A DNA stretch of 33,545 nucleotides from positions 1 through 33,545 of the forward strand of contig NZ_RQYN01000032.1 of the NCBI RefSeq assembly GCF_003860135.1, read 5' to 3'. The position numbers and the translations under genes were made by a program. This document shows positions 14,947-23,374 of this stretch, piece by piece. The notes under the pieces were generated by a model. That model saw only the letters and a list, made by a program, of their open reading frames with translations, searched no databases and was not told the origin of the DNA. Source of the stretch: Tannerella forsythia. GTDB taxonomy: Bacteria; Bacteroidota; Bacteroidia; Bacteroidales; Tannerellaceae. How positions within the stretch are numbered: position 1 is the first letter of the stretch; the number at the start of each line of letters is the position of its first letter.

Positions 14947-15117
14947 AAAATCCCTGATTGACAGATTCGCTCTACAAGGCTTCTTTTGCACTACTGTTTA
15001 TCAAAATTATTTTTTTTAAGAAGAGTATATCCTTGTTATGTATTTTCCTTTGCTTTGACACAGGAACTCTTAGTGGTCACGTTACAATGTAAAGAAGCGT
15101 TATTTATTGTATAAGTC

Positions 15118-15148
15118 TTTGACTATCCGAAAAAGCTATCTATTTTTG
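15118..15148 (+). promoter_or_regulatory. Bacteroidetes promoter of the DUF3078 gene
   Basis: TTTG at 15118-15121, exactly 19 nt, then TATTTTTG at 15141-15148: a perfect match to the consensus. Transcription should start near 15152-15156. Confidence 0.8.
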
Positions 15149-15172
15149 CCGATGAAAAAAATGACAAACCAA

Positions 15173-16057
15173 ATGAAAAAGACTTTATTATTTGTCGTTG
15201 CCGTAGCATGTTGCGCGGCTTCGACGATGGCGCAGGATGCGCCCAAAGATACATCGTATTGGAAAAAAAGCGGTTCGACTTCGTTGACGTTCGGACAAAC
15301 CTCGTTCACTAACTGGGCGGCCGGAGGGAATAACTCCGTATCGGTATTGGCTTCGTTTGCCGGAAAGCTGAGTTACGAAAAAGGTTCCTGGATGTGGGAC
15401 AACTCGGCCGATTTGGGCTACGGACTTTCGTATCAGGGAAGCGAACAGACGAAGAACGACGACCATATCAATCTGGCTACACGCTTGGGATATAAAGCCT
15501 CGTCGCTGTGGGCCTACGCCGCCGAACTGAGTTTTAAGTCGCAGTTTTATGACGGGTACAGCAAATATCCGGTCGAGAGCGGAGCGAAATACATCTCCAA
15601 ATTTATGGCTCCGGGTTACTTGATCGGCTCGATCGGTATGAGCTATGCCCATCCGAAAGAAGATTTTAAGGTATTGCTTTCGCCCGTGTCGGAGAAGATG
15701 ACTTTCGTAACCGACCGTCGTCTCTCGGATGAAGGTGCGTATGGGGTAGATCCCGGCAAAAAAGTCTTTGCCGAATTCGGAGCGCTGGCCAAAGCCACCT
15801 ATTCGAAGAAGTTTACGGAAAACGTGTTGTTCGGCACCGAACTGCTGCTGACGTCAGCCTACCAGACTTTCGGGAACGTCGATGTGGATTGGAGACTCTC
15901 GCTCGACTGGAAACTGAATAAGTATTTTACGTTTAAAGCCAACACGTATCTGCTGTATGACGACGATATCAAGTTCATCGACAAAGACGGCACGAAAAAA
16001 GGCCCGCGCGTTCAGTTCAAGGAAGTAATCGGTTTGGGATTCGGTTATATCTTCTAA
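15173..16057 (+). CDS. DUF3078 outer-membrane protein
   Basis: This protein has 294 residues from MKKTLLFVVAVACC. A signal peptide (about 1-20, ending TMAQ) precedes KDTSYWKKSG and the diagnostic LTFGQTSFTNWAAGGNNSVS of DUF3078. The rest is alternating aromatic/hydrophobic strands ending in GLGFGYIF, a C-terminal Phe as expected for a beta-barrel of the outer membrane. The open frame begins at 15107, but the promoter at 15118-15148 excludes the ATGs at 15107 and 15152; the ATG at 15161 remains possible. The function of the family is unknown. It is a single-gene transcript ending at the terminator at 16082-16120. Confidence 0.88.
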   Translation: MKKTLLFVVAVACCAASTMAQDAPKDTSYWKKSGSTSLTFGQTSFTNWAAGGNNSVSVLASFAGKLSYEKGSWMWDNSADLGYGLSYQGSEQTKNDDHINLATRLGYKASSLWAYAAELSFKSQFYDGYSKYPVESGAKYISKFMAPGYLIGSIGMSYAHPKEDFKVLLSPVSEKMTFVTDRRLSDEGAYGVDPGKKVFAEFGALAKATYSKKFTENVLFGTELLLTSAYQTFGNVDVDWRLSLDWKLNKYFTFKANTYLLYDDDIKFIDKDGTKKGPRVQFKEVIGLGFGYIF

Positions 16058-16081
16058 GAAAAGAAGAACGTTACAAGAGAA

Positions 16082-16120
16082 AAGGGAAGCGGTGCCTAAC
16101 GGCCTGCTTCCCTTATTTTT
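16082..16120 (+). terminator. intrinsic terminator of the DUF3078 gene
   Basis: A 9-bp stem (16082-16090 with 16106-16114) enclosing a small inner stem, then a T-rich tail. It lies inside the HAD gene remnant, so the same DNA once coded the end of a protein on the other strand. Confidence 0.8.
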
Positions 16121-16191
16121 TCCCATTCGTCACAAAGCGGAAACATACCGGAGAGGAGGATATCCGCTCCGGCGTCGAGCGACAACGAATC
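16096..16191 (-). pseudogene. 3' remnant of a HAD phosphatase gene (second copy)
   Basis: Read on the minus strand, 31 codons and a TAG stop give DSLSLDAGADILLSG and then LCDEWEKIREAGR. The complete HAD gene at 18341-19105 contains DSLLLDAGADILLSG and LCDEWEKVREAGR at its C-terminus. The DNA agrees at roughly 90% over about 85 bases, in the same orientation. This copy ends directly after EAGR, while the complete gene continues for 11 more residues. The remnant begins about 10 nt beyond the stop of the GH2 gene. The GH2 gene is therefore bracketed by direct repeats. Confidence 0.85.
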
Positions 16192-16200
16192 CTTTCGTAA

Positions 16201-18267
16201 TCAATAGGAAGGTTCAAGCCTGCAACGGAAGCTGTCGCTTAGAGTCAGTTTCTTGTTCTTTGATACGACCTGTATTTCGTTTTCTCCTTCCTGTAACGCT
16301 ACATTTTGCCACTCCAGCATTGCATATTCGTCGGGTTTTGCTTTTCCGTAACTTTGACCGTTTACGAATAATTCCGCTTCGGGCTGGTTGGTGAATGCAA
16401 CGATTGTTTGCATGCGTAGTTGGCGTGTAGTGTGTCTACGGCCGGCCAAATAAAGCACCGGTTCTTCTTTGTTCCAGTTTGCTTTGTAGAAGTAGAAAGC
16501 ATCTTTGCGTATCTTCCGATCGAAAGTGACTAACCCTTTGTCGTTGATTCCGGGGCGATCGCCTTCCGTCCGGTGCGCGGCGCCGAAGTCGAACATATTC
16601 CATACGAAGCTTCCCCATAAGTACGGACGGGCGGCAATCGTTTTCCAGTTTTCTGCATGATAATAGGTCTGCCAGTTTTCGGGATGCCACCAGCCGGTCG
16701 GTTCCGGTTTTTTTAGCGAGTCTTGCTGATGGTAAATACTGGCTCCGGCTCCGTATTCACTGACGGCGATACGCAGTTTCGGGTATTTCTTATGAGTCTC
16801 GTCCAGCCATTTTCCCATATCGGACGGAGTTCCGCCATACCATCCGTCGTATCGGTTCCACGCGATGACATCCGTAATGAAATTCATCGGTTCGGTTGCC
16901 GGTCTGTTACTGGCTGCTGTCGTGAGACGGGTCCTATCTTCTTGTTTCGCCACTTTGTTCAGTTCTTCAACATATTCCGTCGGATCATCGCCGGCTTGGG
17001 TCAATTCGTTGAAAAGTCCCCATACGCAGATAGAGGGATGATTATAATGCTGGCGGATGAGTTCTCTGAGTTGTTCTTTCCCGTTGTTTCGGAAAGCGGG
17101 AAGGTCTACAAACCCCTTGTCCATGTATCCGCCCGGACCTACAAAAGGTATTTCTGCCCATACGATCATGCCGTATTGATCCATCAGGTCGTAGAAACAA
17201 GTCGCCTGCGGATAGTGTGCCAGACGAACGGCATTGACCCCCATTTCAGCCATCATTGCCGCATCTTCTTCGTGATGCCTCAAGTGCAGCGCGTTGCCGA
17301 TTTCACTTCGGTCCTGATGGCGGCATACCCCGTGAAGAGGCAGGTGCTTGCCATTGAGGAAAAAGCCCAGATTAGGGTCGATCCGGTAAAAACGAAGCCC
17401 TAAAGGTTGGGTGACTTTGTCGATTACTTGTCCGTCTCGCGTAAGGGTTACTTCCGCCTGATAGAGGAAAGGATCTTGACGTCCGTTCCACAAACGCGGG
17501 TTTATTATATCGCAGACAAGCCGTTGCTGTGTATCCGAATTTTCGGAAAGAGAGAATTTTTCTTTTCTCTCGGTCACGGCTTTTTTCCCGTCCCGCACAC
17601 ATATCCTAAGCTCGATTTCCTGAACTTTATCACTTCCGTTAGATATGTCTACCAACGCTTCTATTCTGGCATATTTATGGCTGACGCTGTCTTGTATCAA
17701 TCGTACACCCGGAGAGGCATAGTCTAATGGGGAAATACATACTTCGTCGGTAATCAGTAGATGTACGTCTCGGTAAATACCTCCATAAAAGTTAAAATCG
17801 CCGACCAAAGGCATGACATCTAATTGTTCTCCGTTGTTTACTCTTACCAGAATGGAATTTTCTTTTCCGTACTCCACTTTTCCGGTAATTTCGAAGATAA
17901 AGGCTCCGTATCCTCCTCGATGTTCGCCCACGTGGAGATTGTTTATAAATAGATTGGCGACGCTATTTACTCCTTCGAAGCGGAGAAACAGGCGTTTGCC
18001 CTGCCATTCGGAACGGATAAACAGTTTCTTCTCGTAATTACCGATTCCGCGCTTGTAATCGGGTTTGCCGGATAAAGCGTCTTGTGTATTCCATGTGTGG
18101 GGGAGATCGACTCGTACTGCCGTATTTTTCTGTACCTGATGGGAAAAACGGAAGTTCCAGTGGTCATTCAGTAAAATATCCTGTCGTTGCGCAAATGCCG
18201 GCATACAACAACATATTAGTAAAAGAATCGGTGTAAAATAATTGCGTAATAAGAATTTTGTTTCCAT
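16201..18267 (-). CDS. glycoside hydrolase family 2, beta-galactosidase-like
   Basis: This 688-residue secreted or periplasmic enzyme has a signal peptide at 1-26 (ending PAFA). The order is sugar-binding jelly roll (about 30-180), immunoglobulin-like domain (185-295), TIM barrel (300-590) and a C-terminal Ig-like domain (about 610-688, with TNQPEAELFVNGQSYG). The retaining-enzyme residues are Glu421 (GLFNEL, acid/base) and Glu504 (VSEYGAG, nucleophile). The motif VCRHQDRSEIG at 314-324 is typical. Beta-galactosidase is most likely; beta-glucuronidase or mannosidase cannot be excluded. It releases sugar residues from glycans for a Bacteroidales glycan diet. No SusC/SusD pair is adjacent, and the gene is flanked by two copies of the HAD 3' end, suggesting that it was inserted here. 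Confidence 0.92.
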   Translation of the reverse strand: METKFLLRNYFTPILLLICCCMPAFAQRQDILLNDHWNFRFSHQVQKNTAVRVDLPHTWNTQDALSGKPDYKRGIGNYEKKLFIRSEWQGKRLFLRFEGVNSVANLFINNLHVGEHRGGYGAFIFEITGKVEYGKENSILVRVNNGEQLDVMPLVGDFNFYGGIYRDVHLLITDEVCISPLDYASPGVRLIQDSVSHKYARIEALVDISNGSDKVQEIELRICVRDGKKAVTERKEKFSLSENSDTQQRLVCDIINPRLWNGRQDPFLYQAEVTLTRDGQVIDKVTQPLGLRFYRIDPNLGFFLNGKHLPLHGVCRHQDRSEIGNALHLRHHEEDAAMMAEMGVNAVRLAHYPQATCFYDLMDQYGMIVWAEIPFVGPGGYMDKGFVDLPAFRNNGKEQLRELIRQHYNHPSICVWGLFNELTQAGDDPTEYVEELNKVAKQEDRTRLTTAASNRPATEPMNFITDVIAWNRYDGWYGGTPSDMGKWLDETHKKYPKLRIAVSEYGAGASIYHQQDSLKKPEPTGWWHPENWQTYYHAENWKTIAARPYLWGSFVWNMFDFGAAHRTEGDRPGINDKGLVTFDRKIRKDAFYFYKANWNKEEPVLYLAGRRHTTRQLRMQTIVAFTNQPEAELFVNGQSYGKAKPDEYAMLEWQNVALQEGENEIQVVSKNKKLTLSDSFRCRLEPSY

Positions 18268-18340
18268 GTTATTTTTTTTGATTATGAATTATCGGTTGTG
18301 AATATGTCCATTGATTGTTAAGGATTATCTGTCATCCTTT

Positions 18341-19105
18341 TCAGTCGTTTGTCCGATGCCCGTTCGAGCTGACGTAACGGCCCGCTTCCCTTACTTTTTC
18401 CCATTCGTCGCAAAGCGAAGGCATGCCGGAGAGGAGGATATCCGCACCGGCGTCGAGCAGTAACGAGTCGGGTAAGGGACCGGTATTGACGGCAATGGTG
18501 AAGATTCCCGCGGCGTGAGCCGCCTCGACACCCAACGGAGCATTTTCTACGACAAAGGCTTCCCAAGGTTGCAGCCCTCCTTTTTCCAATGCCATCAAGT
18601 AAGGTTCGGGATCGGGCTTTCCGCGTTTTACATCGGAGGCGGTGACCATCCGTTCTCGTGCGAAGATATTCGGGAAGTGGGTGTTCAGTCGTTCGAAAAG
18701 AGAGGCCTGTCCCGAGCCGGTGACAATCATCGGCGTCAGCCCGTCGCGCACCACTTTTTGCAGCAGCTCGTAGCTTCCGGGCATCGGTCGGACGGGAGGG
18801 CAGGCATTGAAGGCTTCCGTCTTTTCCCGATAGATGGCTTGGATCTCTTCGGAGCTGACGGACGTACCTTGCCGGCGGCAGACAAGTTCGATGGTACTGT
18901 CGCCTGTGCGTCCTTCGTGCAGGTAGACTTCCTGCTCGGAGAGGTATAGTCCGTGGCGTTTCATCGTCTCGCTCCATGCGACCGCATGGTTCGGCATCGA
19001 GTCGTAAAGTACGCCGTCCATATCGAAAAGCATTGCTTTCAGCTCGATGCGTTCATATCGATTGGCGGATAGAAAGGCTTCTACGGCCTGTTGGTATGTA
19101 TTCAT
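18341..19105 (-). CDS. HAD superfamily hydrolase, beta-phosphoglucomutase type
   Basis: This 254-residue cytosolic phosphatase or phosphomutase has motif I DMDGVLYDS with the nucleophile Asp28 and the general acid Asp30. Motif II is IVTGSG (about 126-131), motif III RGKPDPEPY (about 160-168) and motif IV VVENAPLGV (about 184-192). An alpha-helical cap lies after motif I. The C-terminus (YVSSNGHRTND) goes beyond the point where the truncated second copy at 16096 ends, so it may be an altered tail. It lies 19 nt after wbuC. Activity could be beta-phosphoglucomutase or sugar-phosphate phosphatase. Confidence 0.9.
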   Translation of the reverse strand: MNTYQQAVEAFLSANRYERIELKAMLFDMDGVLYDSMPNHAVAWSETMKRHGLYLSEQEVYLHEGRTGDSTIELVCRRQGTSVSSEEIQAIYREKTEAFNACPPVRPMPGSYELLQKVVRDGLTPMIVTGSGQASLFERLNTHFPNIFARERMVTASDVKRGKPDPEPYLMALEKGGLQPWEAFVVENAPLGVEAAHAAGIFTIAVNTGPLPDSLLLDAGADILLSGMPSLCDEWEKVREAGRYVSSNGHRTND

Positions 19106-19124
19106 TTGCTTGCGGTTTAAAAAT

Positions 19125-19628
19125 TCAGGCAGGGCGAAGGCATGGTTCGCTTTCGTTGCCGATCATTGATTTGAGATGGTTGATATAAGCTGTTCGGGCT
19201 TCGAGACTGTCGTCGGCCGAGGGTGACCAGGGCGCCAGATTATCGGGAGTAAGCGGAGCGAAAGGGCCTTGTTTGATCTCGTAAATCACCGTTCCGGATT
19301 CCAGCACAACTAATCCGTGCCAGATGCCGGCCGGTATTTCACCACCGTAACAACCCTTTTCCGGGTCAAGGATGAAGGTCTCCGTCACATTCCCGCAGTT
19401 GTCGAAGAGAAACAGGGCCACTTTTCCGCGCAGCAGGATGAAGACCTCGGTTTTGTCAGGATTCAGATGGCGATGCGGACGCAGATACGTATCCGGTTCC
19501 ATCGCGTTCAGCAAACGGTTGACCGGGTCGTCAAGCGTCTCGTGAAAGTTGTAATTCATACGCAGACGAGGCGATTGTTTGGCTTTCTCTGTCGTCTCGT
19601 CCAGCAGTTTTTGATCAATCAGTTTCAT
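19125..19628 (-). CDS. WbuC family cupin metalloprotein
   Basis: This protein has 167 residues from MKLIDQKLLDETT. The upstream extension to 19673 has no protein character. The cupin core carries RPHRHLNPDKTEVFILLRG (two His and a Glu as metal ligands), then GEIPAGIWHGLVVL with the last His, typical of WbuC-like proteins. It is cytosolic with a single cupin fold. WbuC proteins occur near O-antigen loci in enterobacteria, but their reaction is not known to me. Here it lies between gldB (49-nt gap) and the HAD gene (19-nt gap), probably in one transcript. Confidence 0.8.
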   Translation of the reverse strand: MKLIDQKLLDETTEKAKQSPRLRMNYNFHETLDDPVNRLLNAMEPDTYLRPHRHLNPDKTEVFILLRGKVALFLFDNCGNVTETFILDPEKGCYGGEIPAGIWHGLVVLESGTVIYEIKQGPFAPLTPDNLAPWSPSADDSLEARTAYINHLKSMIGNESEPCLRPA

Positions 19629-19677
19629 CTTTTGCAATATAAAGTGAAGGTGTCTTGCGCGTGCACCTCCCAAACGG

Positions 19678-20685
19678 TTACGGTTTATATTTCGATTTCG
19701 TCAGGATATCCTGCGCGTCGGTGTGTGTCATCAGTTCGGCTATGGAAACGTTTGTTCTTTCCATGTATCGCGTGACGATCTGCCAGCCGATCCACGTGCC
19801 GAGGTTACCCGGCGCCTCGTCTGCAATAAAAGACGACGGCCGTTCCAGGAAATATTTCGATGTCGTCACACGGTCGGGCGTGTAAAGTTGTTTGCGTTCG
19901 ATGATTTGCTTCCACAGCCGCGACTCATTTTCTTTACACCACTGATATTCTTCGGAAGTGTACTTCATCCATACTTCCGGAATGACTTGTGAAAAGGCCT
20001 GATGCACCACGTATTTGATTTTTCCCTCGTAAATCATCCGATCGAGCAGAACGTTATCGTTTCCGCTGAACGGGTATTCGGACATCAGCCATGCCGTCAG
20101 ATAGTCGGGGACGACGTAGTCCGGTGTCATACCTCGCCGCCGGTAGGCATCGAAGTAGTCCCTGTACAGCGGATAATCTGCTCCCAGATATTTGTCGATC
20201 GAGATGGAGAGGAGGCTGTCGTCGACGAGCACGTTCTGGAACAGTCCGGAGACGTGCATATAAACGACCGGAATTTGTTTTTCGGGAAATTGTTCCCGCA
20301 TATAGCCGAAAGCACGTCCGAGATCGCTTTCGATACGTTCCACCGTCTCGTATTTGGCCAGCGCGTCCCGATAGAGTTTGTTTAGGTTCGGCTCGGAATA
20401 GTAATTGACGAGCCGGTCGAAAAACTCGTCCGACTGCGTTTCCTGATCGTTGAACAGGCTAAGTCCGAGCACCCGGAACATCCGTGGATAAGCGTGCGCC
20501 AGGACTTGCTGTCGTTCGGGGCTGTCGACCAGAATCAGCTGATAGAGGTCTTTATCGAAACGACGGATAGGCACCGGTTCGTACGACGTTTCTTTGCCGC
20601 TCAGCATGCCGCATCCGTTGCATACGGTCAGATGAATGAGCGTCCAACAGAGGATCAGGGTCTTATTTTTCATCGGCGCATTCAT
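19678..20685 (-). CDS. gldB: gliding motility lipoprotein GldB-like
   Basis: This 335-residue protein has an N-terminal hydrophobic segment with cysteines at 22 and 25 (VCNGC), suggesting a lipoprotein. The GldB pattern is visible: PIRRFDKDLYQL near 39-50, YRDYFDAYRRRGMTPDYVVPDYLTAWLMSEYPF and VLLDRMIYEGKIKYV, followed by the C-terminal WIGWQIVTRYME. GldB homologues occur across Bacteroidetes, including species that do not glide; the role is in the cell envelope. The ATG at 20685 directly follows the stop of the DNA polymerase gene; the Met5 start (MKNKTLIL) is also possible. Confidence 0.85.
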   Translation of the reverse strand: MNAPMKNKTLILCWTLIHLTVCNGCGMLSGKETSYEPVPIRRFDKDLYQLILVDSPERQQVLAHAYPRMFRVLGLSLFNDQETQSDEFFDRLVNYYSEPNLNKLYRDALAKYETVERIESDLGRAFGYMREQFPEKQIPVVYMHVSGLFQNVLVDDSLLSISIDKYLGADYPLYRDYFDAYRRRGMTPDYVVPDYLTAWLMSEYPFSGNDNVLLDRMIYEGKIKYVVHQAFSQVIPEVWMKYTSEEYQWCKENESRLWKQIIERKQLYTPDRVTTSKYFLERPSSFIADEAPGNLGTWIGWQIVTRYMERTNVSIAELMTHTDAQDILTKSKYKP

Positions 20686-21810
20686 TTATTTCTTCAGTAA
20701 TACGGTAATCTGCAACGAGAGATCGAAAAAGATCATCTTGGCGTTTCCATTTTGCGAGATATGCCTTTCGGCGTCGGCCAGTTCGCGGATCAGATCAAAG
20801 ACGTTCCGTTCGTTGACAAAGGGGGAGAAGCGTACGGAAAAGGCGGCTTCGTTGGACTTAATATAATTCAGGTCGTCGCTCCGAAAACGATAAACGAAGT
20901 TCTCGCGGATCAGGTGTTGGCTGTAGCTCAGGAAGCTTTTCTGCTTCTCGCGTGTCATTGTCGACAGTTCCTCCGCCATATTTTTCATTTCCTTTACGTT
21001 TCTGGCCCATGAGTTTCGCATCATCCGGATGAAGATCTCCAGAAACAGGTCGCTTTCCTGTTCCGTGCTGAGAGCCTTTTCGGCCTCCAGCATATTGCCG
21101 TGCGCCAAGTGCGCGATCTGCCGTGCGGCATCCGGCTCCAGATGATATCGTTGCATGAGCGCCTCGGTGAGCGCCTCGGCGGCAATCGGTCTGACGTTCA
21201 GTCGCTGTGTACGCGACAGAATCGTACCGAGTATCTGTTCCGGCGTGTCCGACACCATCAGGATGACCGTGTTCTGCGGCGGCTCTTCAATCACCTTCAG
21301 CAGCTTGTTCGCGCAGGCGATGTTCATGCGTTCGGGCATCCAGATCAGCAATATCCGGTATTCGGCCTCGTAGATTTTCAGGCTGGTCTTACGCAGAATC
21401 TGGTCGCTCTCTTCGGTGTAGATCATGGCCTGTTTATTGCCGGCTTCGATCCGGTCGAGCCACATGTCGAGATCGAAATACACATGGTTCTTCAGAAAAT
21501 CGTACCACTCTGTCAGGTAGTCGTCGCAAACGGTCTTTTTACGTTCTTTAGCGGCGATCATGGGGAAGACGAAGTGCAAGTCGGGATGCGCTAGCTCGTT
21601 GTATTGCAGGCATGATTTGCATTGGCCGCACGCGTCGGTCTCCGACCGGTCGGTGCAGTTCAGGTAACGGGCGTAGGCCAGCGCCAGCGGAAACGCTCCG
21701 GCGCCGGGTTGTCCGCAAAACAGCTGCGCGTGAGCCACGACGCCTTTCCGAGCCGTCTCGGTCAGTTGTTTTTTAAGCTCCTCTTGTCCGACAATATCTT
21801 TGAAGAACAT
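20686..21810 (-). CDS. holB: DNA polymerase III delta-prime-like clamp-loader subunit
   Basis: This protein has 374 residues from MFFKDIVGQEELKKQL, the family start; the frame extends to 21885 but overlaps the Dabb gene. It has an AAA+ clamp-loader fold. The zinc cysteines are Cys52, Cys61, Cys64 and Cys67. The P-loop is degenerate: GQPGAGAFP at 33-41 lacks the Lys-Thr, as is normal for the non-ATPase delta-prime subunit. The sensor segment is LKVIEEPPQNTVILMV, and the Ser-Arg motif is ILSRTQRL. It is essential for loading the sliding clamp. It lies 2 nt after the Dabb gene and directly before gldB. Confidence 0.9.
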   Translation of the reverse strand: MFFKDIVGQEELKKQLTETARKGVVAHAQLFCGQPGAGAFPLALAYARYLNCTDRSETDACGQCKSCLQYNELAHPDLHFVFPMIAAKERKKTVCDDYLTEWYDFLKNHVYFDLDMWLDRIEAGNKQAMIYTEESDQILRKTSLKIYEAEYRILLIWMPERMNIACANKLLKVIEEPPQNTVILMVSDTPEQILGTILSRTQRLNVRPIAAEALTEALMQRYHLEPDAARQIAHLAHGNMLEAEKALSTEQESDLFLEIFIRMMRNSWARNVKEMKNMAEELSTMTREKQKSFLSYSQHLIRENFVYRFRSDDLNYIKSNEAAFSVRFSPFVNERNVFDLIRELADAERHISQNGNAKMIFFDLSLQITVLLKK

Positions 21811-21812
21811 GA

Positions 21813-22217
21813 TCAGGGCGTTATGAAGTCGGATTCCTGAAACCGGGTCACTTCCGTTTCCCAGCGTTCTTTGACGAACCGGCAATGGTCGGGATGTGCC
21901 GTATAGGCATCGAACTCGGCCTGACTGTTGAACTTCATCAGAAAGCCGTACGTGTAGTCGTTTTTAGGGCTGTTCTGACGGAGAGCCTGGAAGTTGCGCA
22001 CACCGGGGATGGCTGTCAGAATCCGGGTGCCATCCTCCAGAAACTTTTTAGCTTCGGGCGAACCTACCGGATGTTTCAGGTCGAAAATGACCGTATGGAG
22101 AATTTCACCGGTTCGGAGTGAATCACTTGTTGCTCCCCCGCATCCCGCGAGGGTGCTTCCGGCCACAGCTGCTACGGCCACATGGCCGGTACGACGGATA
22201 AAACTTCTTCGTTTCAT
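21813..22217 (-). CDS. Dabb (stress-responsive A/B barrel) lipoprotein
   Basis: This 134-residue protein starts MKRRSFIRRTGHVAVAAV, a twin-arginine-like signal, followed by a lipobox (TLAGC, Cys26). The mature part contains HTVIFDLKHPVGSPEAKKFL, NDYTYGFLMKFNSQAEFDAY and HPDHCRFV, the marks of the Dabb fold. It should be exported and lipid-anchored. The catalytic role of the family is uncertain. It is the first gene of the Dabb-holB-gldB-wbuC-HAD series, with its stop 2 nt before the holB ATG. No perfect -7 box is visible upstream (TAATATTTG near 22260 is off by one base). Confidence 0.85.
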   Translation of the reverse strand: MKRRSFIRRTGHVAVAAVAGSTLAGCGGATSDSLRTGEILHTVIFDLKHPVGSPEAKKFLEDGTRILTAIPGVRNFQALRQNSPKNDYTYGFLMKFNSQAEFDAYTAHPDHCRFVKERWETEVTRFQESDFITP

Positions 22218-22286
22218 GTCGGATAATTTAGCTTGAGTAGATATTTTATTATTTGCTGCAAATATTATAATGTATAAAAGCTCCGG

Positions 22287-23240
22287 TTAATAGACAGCCC
22301 GGGCTACTTGCCGTACGCTGTCAGAAGCCATAAACGAGTAGAAATGAATACTTGGAACGCCTCTCACCATCAGGTCGCGACATTGTGCGATACACCATTC
22401 TATTCCGACTGCTTTAGCCTCGTCGTCGTTTTTACACTGACGGAGGGCTTGGGTCAGCGGTTCGGGGAAGATGCAATGGAAGATCTTCGGGATCACCGTC
22501 AGCTGATCTTTGAAAACGATCGGTTTGATACCCGGAATGATCGGAACGGTTACCCCCTCTGCACGCATCCGCGCGACGAAGGCGTCATATCGGTCGTTGT
22601 CAAAGAACATTTGCGTGACCAGATATTCCGCTCCGTTTTCCACTTTCATTTTGGCGTATTGGATGTCCGCCTCCATCGAGAGGGCTTCTTCATGCATCTC
22701 GGGATAACAGGCCATCCCGTACGAGAACGGGGTTTCGATATCTTCGATCCGAGAACCGTCGAGTGCGATGCCTCGGTTGAAATCGTTCACCTGACGTTGC
22801 AGATCGGTGGCATGATCGTGATACAGTTCCGGATCTTTCGTCAGATCGAGTCGTTTCACGTCGCCGCGCAGCAGCAGCAGGTTGTTCACGCCGAGGAAAT
22901 TCAGGTCGATCAGGCCATATTCCGTTTCATCTTTCGTGAAGCCTTTGCATACGAGGTGTGGTACGGCCGTGATCCCGTATTTGTTCTGAATGGCCGAGGC
23001 GATGGCCACCGAGCCGGGACGTTTACGGAGGTTGACCGTGCGGATAGACCCGTCCGGTTCTTCTCGCTGAATCACTTCGCTGTGATGAGAAGTGATATTA
23101 ATGTATTTCGGTTCGAATTCCCGCAGCTTATCGATGACCTGATATACGCTTTGGATACTGTTACCTTTCAGCGGCGGAAGAATCTCGAATGAGAAGGCTG
23201 TACGTTGGCTGTTTCTTATTAAATCAATGACTGTCTTCAT
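22287..23240 (-). CDS. metF: 5,10-methylenetetrahydrofolate reductase
   Basis: This 317-residue FAD-dependent enzyme reduces 5,10-methylene-THF to 5-methyl-THF for methionine synthesis. The N-terminal TAFSFEILPPLKG is the conserved start of the barrel. YINITSHHSE, VPHLVCKG and LLLLRGD are typical, followed by VTQMFFDNDRYDAFV and IIPGIKPI. The length is close to the normal 290-320. It is monocistronic, with its own -7 box at 23308-23315. Confidence 0.95.
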   Translation of the reverse strand: MKTVIDLIRNSQRTAFSFEILPPLKGNSIQSVYQVIDKLREFEPKYINITSHHSEVIQREEPDGSIRTVNLRKRPGSVAIASAIQNKYGITAVPHLVCKGFTKDETEYGLIDLNFLGVNNLLLLRGDVKRLDLTKDPELYHDHATDLQRQVNDFNRGIALDGSRIEDIETPFSYGMACYPEMHEEALSMEADIQYAKMKVENGAEYLVTQMFFDNDRYDAFVARMRAEGVTVPIIPGIKPIVFKDQLTVIPKIFHCIFPEPLTQALRQCKNDDEAKAVGIEWCIAQCRDLMVRGVPSIHFYSFMASDSVRQVARAVY

Positions 23241-23307
23241 AATGTTGTAAAAGCGGGGGCTTCGATGTCGGTCATCGGCGCCCCTGTTCCGTTTCTCTTT
23301 TTGCGTG

Positions 23308-23315
23308 CAAATTTA
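23308..23315 (-). promoter_or_regulatory. TAnnTTTG -7 box of metF
   Basis: TAAATTTG on the minus strand, 67 nt before the metF start. The -33 element is not obvious. Confidence 0.5.
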
Positions 23316-23374
23316 GCCAAAAAGCGCGACATTCCGTATCGGTGTGCTAAAAAGCTTCCTCTTTACGCTGTCGG

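Noticed and set aside
20686-21810. Missing Lys-Thr in the P-loop of the DNA polymerase subunit as an oddity
   Set aside because: Normal for delta-prime clamp-loader subunits, which do not hydrolyse ATP.
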